Shown: in pieces, positions 1 to 6,732 of the stretch
How the letters are laid out: each line of letters starts with the position of its first letter
How positions within the stretch are numbered: position 1 is the stretch's first letter
Assembly: GCA_023091735.1 (NCBI GenBank)
Contig: JALKBU010000910.1
Span: 1-20,945 of the forward strand
Reading direction: 5' to 3'
Origin: Trichomonas tenax
Taxonomy: Eukaryota > Parabasalia > Trichomonadida > Trichomonadidae
Length of the DNA: 20,945 bases
Made by a program: the position numbers and the translations under genes
Notes under the pieces: model-generated
What the model was told of the DNA's origin: nothing
The model's input: only the letters and a program-made list of their open reading frames with translations
Database searches by the model: none

Positions 1-2
1 CA

Positions 3-230
3 AGAAGGGATAATTTCGACCGAGTTTCTTGGTTTGGAGTGCAACAAAAATTTGCAATGAACTACGTTTATGGTCTTCATACTCAGCGTGGAGTTTCAAT
101 CTATAAATGTCAATATTGTTTAGACTACAAAGATATTTATAACACTTTTTATAAAGGTGACAATTTGCCCGCACAAAAAAGTAACACTTTATTCGTGAAA
201 AGTAACTTTAAGGTTCTATGTCACTTTTGA
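3..230 (+). CDS. Partial open frame entering from the left edge, unknown
   Basis: The frame is open from base 3 to a TGA at 228-230 (75 codons) and probably continues from outside the window; the first internal ATG is at 57. The peptide has a C-x-x-C pair (YKCQYC, around residue 43) and is otherwise unremarkable. I recognise no family. The DNA at its 3' end has two TCACTTTT motifs (221-228 and 234-241), which resemble a parabasalid initiator, so part of this may be non-coding. It could be the C-terminal end of a decayed transposon or surface gene, or a chance open frame in AT-rich DNA. Confidence 0.25.
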   Translation, partial: RRDNFDRVSWFGVQQKFAMNYVYGLHTQRGVSIYKCQYCLDYKDIYNTFYKGDNLPAQKSNTLFVKSNFKVLCHF

Positions 231-353
231 TGTTCACTTTTGTCATAGACTCTATATTTTAATAACAAATTAGATAATTTATTGAAATTTTGATATAAAT
301 TATAGGAAAATTGTTTATTTTATATATTGAGAAATTATAATTATGGATATTCT

Positions 354-414
354 CAGAGTGGGACTTTTTGGGGTTTGGACAAAATTTTAGACTACCCCAA
401 AAAATCATACTCTG
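354..414. repeat. Inverted repeat, 21-nt arms
   Basis: The arms 354-374 and 394-414 match at 18 of 21 positions and are separated by 19 bases. Both arms contain a TTTTTGGGGT core, unusual in this AT-rich stretch. It could form a hairpin in RNA or a cruciform in DNA. No gene is adjacent. Confidence 0.7.
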
Positions 415-507
415 TATACTACTTTCTGTCAATTAAAAACTTCAAAATCTAAGCTCTCCGTCTTAAAAAACGTATTTTTAAAATTTTACAAAAAAAAAAA
501 AATCTGA

Positions 508-523
508 ATACGCAATTGCGTAT
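508..523. repeat. Perfect 16-bp palindrome ATACGCAATTGCGTAT
   Basis: A 16-base sequence identical to its own reverse complement, lying just after a long A run and about 30 bases before the inverted repeat at 552-616, which shares the TTGCGTAT sequence. It may be a dimeric protein site or a piece of the neighbouring repeat. Confidence 0.75.
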
Positions 524-551
524 GTCAAATGAATGAGGTATATTTTTTACG

Positions 552-616
552 CATTGGATTTTGCGTATCGGCCGCATGCTTACTACGAGGACATATGCTG
601 ATACGTAAATCCAATG
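552..616. repeat. Inverted repeat, copy 1 of a dispersed element
   Basis: Arm 552-569 (CATTGGATTTTGCGTATC) pairs with 600-616 (GATACGTAAATCCAATG) with one bulged base and one further mismatch. The middle (about 575-610) recurs in inverted orientation at about 8931-8966, so this is part of a dispersed repeat and not a unique hairpin. Confidence 0.75.
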
Positions 617-2017
617 TATTGTTTTCAGTAAAATCCTTCAAGGATTGGCCGATTTGGAAAATTTATTCATTTTTTAAAACTTTTTTAACAGAAACAAACA
701 ACACTCCTTTTTTTTATAAATGATGCATTCTCTAATATGAGAGTAGCCTAAATCAATCAGATTTTCTGTAAAATAACTGATGATAATTTGATAAAGTAAT
801 AAATAAAATGGAATTAGCAGCAAGGACTCAAAATAGCTGTAGGCAATATTATTGAATTCATTATTTTTCAACTGAATTATGAGCTATTTTCTTCATTTAT
901 TACTAATCCGACCAGAATAATTGGTTTCCTAGTACCTCGTTAATTGATTAAAATCATTTATAGCAACATATGTTAATGGATAAGGGAGATTCAATTTGAA
1001 TCTCAAGAAATATCCATCTACATGCCAAATAAATCTTCAGATATTAAAAGGTTTATCGAATTATAACTTATAAATGATGTTATAACAGAATAGAAAGCAT
1101 TTTAAATTTTAACCAAAATTTCTTAAGAAACAAATATAGAATTGTCCTGTAAATCGTGAGAAAATGAATACTGCTGTATATCGTAATAGAATTGATGGAT
1201 TAAAATGAACCCTATCTTAAAAAAAAAAAAAATTGTGAATAAAATTATCAAAAATTATTCTTAATAGATCACAAATGAAGCAAACAATATGACATGCTGC
1301 ATGCGTAACGATGATGACATATGATATCATGATCAAAATATCACAGCAGTCTCTTGAAAATTATACTAGCTTAATGCTTGAATAAAATGAATAAATATTC
1401 AGGAATTTGTACTTAACTTGAGTAGAAAGTGGGATGATTATTGTTTTTCTGAATGCGTAGCAAGAGAATGGACTTTTCAGATCAGAATAAACACGTTAGT
1501 GAATTGTATTGGGAATTGTAGACTGAGGATCAAATTTGTGAATATCATAAACGAATAAAAATGTACTAACATGAGATAAATTGATACTTTATCGTAGATA
1601 TTTTTCAGATTGATTTTAAAAGTAGGAGCTGAGACATCTTTTTGTTGCCGATCAATACTACATGGACCAGCAATTAAAATGGATTCATGTTTCTTTTTTC
1701 GAATTTGTTGAAAGTTTTCCCTATCCAAAATTCTCGAAAGAATTGCTGTCAGATTTTTCTGAAGTTTACTTATCGGTTACAGTGCACCCTTAAATATTAA
1801 TATTGGAGAATATCGAAATTAGGTTTCCTGTTGCGTACCGAAAGTTATCATGAAAAAGCTACAGTATCTGACATGTAAACATGAGTATTCGACAAATAAA
1901 TATTTACGTGGCATGTGATTATTGGAAGAATGATATCATCCTATATTTGTTTCAATTTACTTTGAAAAGAAAAATTAAATGCTTGATTGGCACTGGTAGC
2001 CAAAATGCTAGCAATCC

Positions 2018-2178
2018 AGTCCACAGTTCTTCCTTTCAGACTCGATCTTCGAAATAATCAGCGATTTACTCTACAGAAGCATTTTGAAGTGGAAATCTGT
2101 GAGTTTAGCTACTAACATGCGTGGTACCTGTCTCAATATAGTCCCCAGTTCTTCCTGTCAGACGCAATTTTGAAATAA
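2018..2178. repeat. Pair of 40-bp direct repeats
   Basis: 2018-2057 and 2140-2178 share a block that includes CAGTTCTTCCT, TCAGAC and GAAATAA, with a few substitutions and one single-base length difference. The copies start 122 bases apart. No frame runs through both. This looks like an old local duplication in non-coding DNA. Confidence 0.7.
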
Positions 2179-2216
2179 AAACTAATACATAATTTGAATG
2201 ATTATAGGGCTTTACA

Positions 2217-2344
2217 TGTCAAAAATATTAATATTTTGACACATAAAACTAGAGATTCCTACAACTTTACATGTCAGATAATATCACTTTTGTATCACTT
2301 TTTCGTGACAACTTTCGGTAAGTGATATATATAGAATATATCAC
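2217..2344. repeat. Two AT-rich near-palindromes
   Basis: 2217-2241 reads TGTCAAAA...TTTTGACA and is palindromic apart from one extra A. 2322-2330 (GTGATATAT) and 2336-2344 (ATATATCAC) are exact inverted repeats with a 5-base spacer. TCACTTT-type motifs lie between them (from 2284 and 2295). They sit downstream of the GP63-like fragment on the minus strand and could act in 3'-end formation or be neutral. Confidence 0.55.
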
Positions 2345-2463
2345 ATTTTTGAACCTTATTTCCAAAAAAAAGTCCCAAATTCTGGGAAAAATAATCATTC
2401 AATTTCCGAATTCTTATTTTGGCTATCATCTGTTTCATGATTATTTCTCTTCTTTCTTATGCA

Positions 2464-3010
2464 TCATATTATGATAGTCACAATAACTGCAACAATGAAA
2501 ACAATAGCAATGATAGTGTAAATCATCCATCTCGAATTTTGTTCATGGAAAACTGATGGACCAATATCTGGACCCTCACCTTGATCTGAATCACCCAACT
2601 GGCGGACATTTTTAATAAATGGATTCTTAATGAACCGCATTTCGTGCATTTTCATTGTGCGACAGAATCGTTCTGGATTTGCACAAGCTAATTCAACAGT
2701 TTCATTGTAAATTGTATAGTTGGAAGCCTTTAATGCATTTTCTTTGTTACATGTAATTGTGTTGTTTCCGATAGAAATTTCGAAATCAGAAACAATTGTT
2801 GCATTTGTATTCATAGCAATCCATAATAATTACATGTATAAGGGCTTTACCATCAGGGCACGATTTTATAGGATATTTGATGAGTGAATAGTCATGTGTT
2901 GGATCGGCTCCAATATATTTCTTATTTAATGGATTGATGAATGTATCCAAATATGAACATTCTTCCCCTTTCATATCTAGTCCACATTTAAATATTAATA
3001 TCATCCACAT
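2464..3010 (-). pseudogene. GP63/leishmanolysin-like C-terminal fragment, frameshifted
   Basis: Two overlapping minus-strand frames appear to be parts of one protein. The first (3010-2786, 74 codons) has cysteines spaced through the peptide and ends near CYEYKC. The second (2814-2464, 116 codons) continues with an ISIGNNTITC stretch, a CANPERFC motif and a strongly hydrophobic C-terminal segment (about residues 95-116, WMIYTIIAIVFIVAVIVTI). The order Cys-Tyr-x-x-x-Cys, beta strand with Cys, then Cys-x(6)-Cys resembles the cysteine-rich domain after the catalytic domain of leishmanolysin (M8) proteases. Known trichomonad GP63-like proteins end in a membrane anchor, as here. No HExxH catalytic motif is present, so at most the C-terminal quarter remains. 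The join needs a one-base frameshift near 2790-2815. Family assignment is from pattern memory and is uncertain. Alternatives are another anchored surface family, or a short real gene for the 116-codon frame, which does have an ATG. Confidence 0.45.
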
Positions 3011-3445
3011 CTAAAAAGTTTAATGTGTCACGTTGTAAAATGTCAGATTGTCAGATTTTCGGCATTGAAAAATAGTCAAAAAACGATTAAAACAATTCAT
3101 TGTCAAGTAAAATATTATTTCCCAAATAAAAAATAGTTTTCAGATTCGAAATTAGAGGGGGGAGTATTCAAAAAAGCGTGCTTTTTGTCCATTTCTGCTG
3201 TTGTGTGCAAATATGCTACTGCATGGCTGCGCGCAGCACCAGAAATGGATGCCTTAAGGATACATAGATCCCAGACATTCACCAGCTAAAGAAGCAAAAA
3301 ACACAGCTTTGCCCTCGCATATAATTATAATTTGAAATTTAAAAAAGCGTGCTTTTCGTCCATTTCTGCTGTTGTGTGCAACTGCATCACACTGTGTGGC
3401 TGCGCACAGCAGAAAACATGTAGGAAAAGCTCTTTTTCAAAGTCT

Positions 3446-3571
3446 AAGTTATTTCGACGCCGACCGAGATCCCTCGTTTCTTTAGCAAGTAAATCCTTAG
3501 CATTTCATGAATCTAAGTCAATCACCCGCTGAAGAAGCAAGGAATCTCGTGTTTTTTTGCCGAGATAACTT
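3446..3571. repeat. Second-class hairpin in a linker of the array
   Basis: Arm 3446-3486 pairs imperfectly with 3528-3571: both carry AAGTTAT-TCG, GAGAT-CCT and TTCTT-AGC blocks in inverted order. The right arm (3555-3579) is also a direct homologue of 3781-3805 in the next linker, showing that both linkers derive from one ancestral unit. Confidence 0.6.
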
Positions 3572-3590
3572 CGATTCACAAAAATATTTT

Positions 3591-3670
3591 GCTTTTTGGC
3601 CATCTTTGATACTGAGCGCATCTACCACACATATGATAGCTGCACACAGTATCAAAGATGTCCAAAAAGC
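3591..3670 (-). repeat. Hairpin C: 39-position stem with a 2-base loop
   Basis: 3591-3629 pairs with 3632-3670. By hand count there are 33 Watson-Crick pairs, 3 positions that are G-U if read from the minus strand, and 3 mismatches. The outer 24 pairs contain a single mismatch (3600/3661). Orientation is given as minus because all three C/A positions become G-U wobbles on that strand. Confidence 0.75.
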
Positions 3671-3690
3671 AGAATTTAAAAAACAATTAA

Positions 3691-3801
3691 ATCGACATGA
3701 TTTCGGCAAAGGCTGAAATCACTTCTTAGAGATACATAGATCCCAAATATTCGCCAGCTAAAGAAACGGAAAACATCAGCTTTTGCCGAAATTACTTCGA
3801 T
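3691..3801. repeat. Second-class hairpin between stems C and D
   Basis: Arm 3700-3715 (ATTTCGGCAAAGGCTG) matches the reverse complement of 3777-3792 at 15 of 16 positions, and a short outer ATCGA match extends the arms to about 3691 and 3801. It is the counterpart of the hairpin at 3446-3571. Confidence 0.65.
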
Positions 3802-3821
3802 GCACAACTTTCTTCTTGAAA

Positions 3822-3905
3822 GTGTTTTTGGCCCATTTCTGCTGCTGCGCGCAGCCATGCAGTGTCACATAGCTGCACACAACAGCAGAAATGGGCCAAA
3901 AACAC
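3822..3905 (-). repeat. Hairpin D: 39-bp stem with a 6-base loop
   Basis: The outer 23 bases (3822-3844) are an exact reverse complement of 3883-3905. The stem continues inward to 3860/3867, and every non-Watson-Crick position (five C/A pairs) becomes a G-U wobble if the minus strand is transcribed. That gives 34 Watson-Crick plus 5 wobble pairs with no mismatch. The loop is 3861-3866. No promoter is identified; the nearest downstream gene end on either side is more than 300 bases away. Confidence 0.8.
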
Positions 3906-4216
3906 ATATATAATGTAATTTATTTCTCTCACATTAAATTCAAATAGATATTCACCCTTTATTAATTTTTTTGACATTTTTTCTCTTTACATCAAACGTC
4001 ACCTTTTAGAATCTGGCAATCTAACACTTTACAACGTGACTCGTTGATACGCAAAACACTTTAATTTTCAAAATCGAAACATACTTAATTAGTTTAAATT
4101 AACAGCAATTAGCTGGAAAATACCTCGCAATTAATGCAAACTATATAATTTAATTTTAAAAATGAGTATAGTAATCATGAAAATAGTCGGGCTTGTGGGT
4201 GGCTTTAAACCAACAT

Positions 4217-4221
4217 TTATT
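4217..4221 (-). terminator. Poly(A) signal overlapping the stop codon
   Basis: The gene ends GAA-TAA-ATG on the minus strand, so AATAAA spans the stop codon and runs a few bases past it. In Trichomonas, UAAA that includes the stop codon serves as polyadenylation signal. Inferred from position; no transcript data. Confidence 0.45.
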
Positions 4222-4654
4222 CGAAGGTTTCGAAATCAGTAAATAAATCTACAAATTCGATATCATTTAGAATAGACGATGTATCAAATGGCACAGTTTT
4301 GAGAATATCATTATTTTGCTCTAAAATATTTTCTAAATTTCTTTCTTTTGTCCTCAATTTTAAGTATCGGGTTTTAATCTGAACGTCATTTCGTTTATTA
4401 AAATATGACGCTATTTGCCTCCATTTTGGATATAACTTAGGAACAAGGTCCATTATCATGATATCTTCTTCTTTTGTCCATTCTCTATGACTTACATCTG
4501 GCGAAAGGAATCTTGTATATCTGTCTTTGCATTGTCTCGGACTTCTTCCATACATTTTATGCGAAATTGATTTCCAATCATTGGTGCCATACTTGTCAAC
4601 AAGCTTAATAAGCTTGTCGTCTTCCTTCCTGTCAAACCTATTATAAGCAGGCAT
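4217..4654 (-). CDS. Two-repeat (R2R3-like) Myb DNA-binding protein
   Basis: This encodes a 145-residue protein made almost entirely of two Myb helix-turn-helix repeats. Repeat 1 (about 6-50) begins with Phe where the first conserved Trp usually lies, then has EDDKLIKLV, a DWKSIS tryptophan motif and RSPRQCKDRY in the recognition helix. Repeat 2 (about 57-101) has WTKEED, PKWRQIA and NDVQIKTRY. An acidic, Asn-rich tail follows. Short Mybs of this design are abundant in trichomonads, where some bind initiator or MRE promoter motifs and regulate transcription in the nucleus. I chose ATG at 4654; one TTG codon lies in frame upstream but is unlikely to start. An Inr-like TCATTAT lies on the minus strand at 4670-4664. 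The stop codon TAA overlaps an AATAAA (GAATAAATG), a known parabasalid arrangement. The DNA target cannot be told from sequence. Confidence 0.9.
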   Translation of the reverse strand: MPAYNRFDRKEDDKLIKLVDKYGTNDWKSISHKMYGRSPRQCKDRYTRFLSPDVSHREWTKEEDIMIMDLVPKLYPKWRQIASYFNKRNDVQIKTRYLKLRTKERNLENILEQNNDILKTVPFDTSSILNDIEFVDLFTDFETFE

Positions 4655-4663
4655 CAATATATG

Positions 4664-4670
4664 ATAATGA
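4664..4670 (-). promoter_or_regulatory. Inr-like element TCATTAT for the Myb gene
   Basis: On the minus strand TCATTAT lies 9 bases before the ATG at 4654. It fits the trichomonad initiator consensus TCA(C/T)(T/A), in which the A is the transcription start. A second TCATT (4678-4674) lies just upstream. Such short matches are frequent in AT-rich DNA, so position is the main support. Confidence 0.45.
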
Positions 4671-4867
4671 AATCGAATGAAAAAAATAAAGAATCAAAAA
4701 ATCGTAACAAAATTGAAAGGGTCGACCTATTTGACATTCTCAATTTTCTGAGCACTTTCAAAACCGAAACTATGACGCAAAAAGTATTGATTATTCATTC
4801 AAATTTAAAAACAATCGAAATAATTGGTAATTTATCAATTCGTAGAACAAGATTTGAATTTTCCTAA

Positions 4868-5755
4868 ACAACATTTTATTCGAGCATTTTTGCATTTTTG
4901 TTTATTGTTCGAAACTAATGTAATTTCAAAATACCATAAATTCTTAAATGTTGAAAATTTATGAATAAACTTTATATTTTTGTCCGATTTGTTTATATTG
5001 ATTGATATTGTTTACATTCATTTGACATTCAATGAATGTTCTCAATAATCAAAATGCCCAGAAAATCAATTTTCAAATAACCCATTAAATTTTCAGAAGG
5101 ATTTGTCAGTTTTTTGAAATTAAATTGAGAAGAAAACTCACATTAGCGAATAAAAATTTGAATTTCAACTTAAAAACATATGCACCAACATCGCTACACA
5201 TAAGCCTAATATTTTACATAAACAAAATCGATTTTCAGAGGGGTAACGAACACCATTTTTGTGAGGGTCATCGGGCCTTTTTTCGTAAAATGTTAATTTC
5301 CGTACGTTAAGGACCATTTTAGATGAAAGCATTCTCTGAGTGAATTGGATATGGCCAACTTCTAGAACTCACCCATGCAATAGTGGTTGTATGGGATGAA
5401 ATGCATTTCATGTCTTAAACAGAAATGAAAATATCGACATTTCAAGAAATCATTTCAAATCTTATAGCAATGATTCAAGTAGATCATGCCAACGTAGCGG
5501 CGATAAAAAACAGTGAATTTATACAAAATTGAAGAAAATAGAAAAGATCATTACAGATAATATGAAGATTAAAGAATAGGACATTGATTCCTTCATGTAC
5601 AGCTTCCTCCCATTTGATTGTTATGATCACATTACTAATATAAAATTTCAGAAAAATTCATATCACAATTTTACGACGTTCTCATGACGTGACATTGATA
5701 CTCTGATAGTTTTTCCACATTTATATGCATTTCCTTCATGTGCATAGTTCATATT
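4868..5755. other. Gene-free interval
   Basis: No convincing gene. It contains short AT-rich inverted repeats, such as ACATTCATT with AATGAATGT around 5015-5040. The 3' part (5640-5755) may carry the decayed continuation of the surface-protein fragment: beyond the TAA at 5756-5758 the same minus-strand frame stays open for about 30 codons. Confidence 0.5.
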
Positions 5756-6142
5756 TTACGAAGAAACTGGAAGTGCAACACATGAAAATTCTCCAAATTT
5801 GTTTGTACTGCATTCTGTTGCACAAAATTTCCTTTGAACTACAGCTTTTATATCTGACAAAGCGACACAGCCTGAATTTCCGATAACATGGCATCGATAA
5901 AAGTTACAGGTTGAATGAAGGATCTCTAAATTAGGTTTGTTAGTAGCTAAAATAGGTGTTGATGTTGAATACCCAAAATTAGAAGAGTAAATGAAGACTT
6001 TGTCTGGAAGTGTGCAAGGATGACTTGATATTGTTGATGGTGAAGTTGTTTGGAAGTATTTGCTCCATATCTGTGCAGGAGGAAGGTCTGAATGAAAATC
6101 GATTGTTAATACTGATAATTGCGAAATAATATTGAATCTCAA
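5756..6142 (-). pseudogene. Beta-helix surface-protein N-terminal fragment
   Basis: The frame is open for 128 codons but contains no ATG (it starts at TTG after an in-frame TGA) and stops at TAA. Its C-terminal half aligns by eye with the larger fragment at 17822-18859: VFIYSSNF with YYVVVCDF, LEILHSTCNFYRC with LVLHESCSYTKC, NSGCVAL with GKGGCFYF, CSTNKFGEFS with CYSSNDGQFS. This is the spacing of repeated short strands and asparagine/cysteine turns typical of trichomonad surface proteins with right-handed beta-helix folds (polymorphic-membrane-protein-like). The loss of a start and the early stop make it a broken copy. An upstream exon is possible but I saw no intron signals. Confidence 0.55.
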
Positions 6143-6732
6143 AAATAATCAATATGAATCGATTAATCCTTCAGCATTTAATATTCATATTCTGTCTAAT
6201 ACTTTTAAATGGTTATAATTAGATATTCTCAACTACGAATTCGCAGAAAATGCACAATCAAGGGATTTCTTTGTTTCTTCTGTTGAGAGGTGAGAGACAA
6301 CTGCTCTGTGATGAAAGACGTTGGTTCTCACTTTTCAAATGAGAAACTTTTGACTTAAGACGCCTGATTGCATTGTTTTTATCTTTGCATTTGAAGCAAT
6401 TGAATATCGAATTAATAAATTCAAAGAATTTGTCAACTCCTATGTCGCTGTTTGTTTTGAAGTTGACGTTGATCGATCAGAAGATCTTTTGTCTTCAGTT
6501 TTGATCACGAACTATATGTTAATATTATAACTTTCTGCTTATAGTATAATATTCAATATAAGTATTTTTATGATTGCTTTCATTTATTTTAAGCATTTGT
6601 CATATATGAATGGAAATTTATAAAGAATAAGACATTTTTCAAAATCAAGCATTACAACGAATATCATTATCATCTGATTGTTGAGTTAAATCAATGTTTT
6701 GAAAATGAAGAAAAATTATCCATTATTCCACA
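6143..6732. other. Upstream region of the 524-codon gene
   Basis: I see no gene in this stretch. A TCATTAT at 6664-6670 matches the initiator consensus but lies 63 bases before the ATG at 6733. CCATTATTCC closer to the ATG (from 6720) does not match the consensus. The start site of the downstream transcript is therefore unclear. Confidence 0.4.

Larger units (their letters stand above)
231..2463. other. Gene-free interval with repeats
   Basis: I see no convincing gene here. The first part (350-620) holds three inverted repeats and the later part (2018-2344) a direct repeat and two near-palindromes, each listed separately. A frame open on the minus strand at about 1477-1770 has no ATG and no recognisable domain. 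The rest is AT-rich with long A and T runs. Confidence 0.6.
3180..3905. repeat. Tandem array of four long hairpins with shared linkers
   Basis: Four related stem-loops lie at about 3189-3248, 3360-3414, 3591-3670 and 3822-3905; corresponding arm positions of the last two are exactly 233 bases apart. Most arms are built on a CCATTTCTGCTG core and its complement. The third uses a different core (CCATCTTTGATACTG) that still pairs almost perfectly. Linkers share direct-repeat blocks, such as GATACATAGATCCC (3259-3272 and 3731-3744) and CAGCTAAAGAA (3283-3293 and 3755-3765). Two linkers contain a second hairpin type (3446-3571 and 3691-3801). No credible ORF runs through. GC content is higher than in the flanks. 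It could be structured non-coding RNA genes, a foldback-type mobile repeat, or a palindrome array kept alike by gene conversion. Confidence 0.8.

Noticed and set aside
1477..1770. Minus-strand open frame containing an ILIAGPCSID stretch, reminiscent of DAHP synthase
   Set aside because: It has no ATG, is bounded by stops, and the similarity is a few residues without the rest of the enzyme. A decayed fragment is possible but unsupported.
3180..3905. CRISPR-like array
   Set aside because: Repeats are long composite hairpins, linkers are related to each other and of unequal spacing, and the genome is eukaryotic.
3332..3977. Several overlapping open frames across the hairpin array
   Set aside because: They run on both strands through palindromic DNA, so the peptides mirror each other; they lack domains and promoters.
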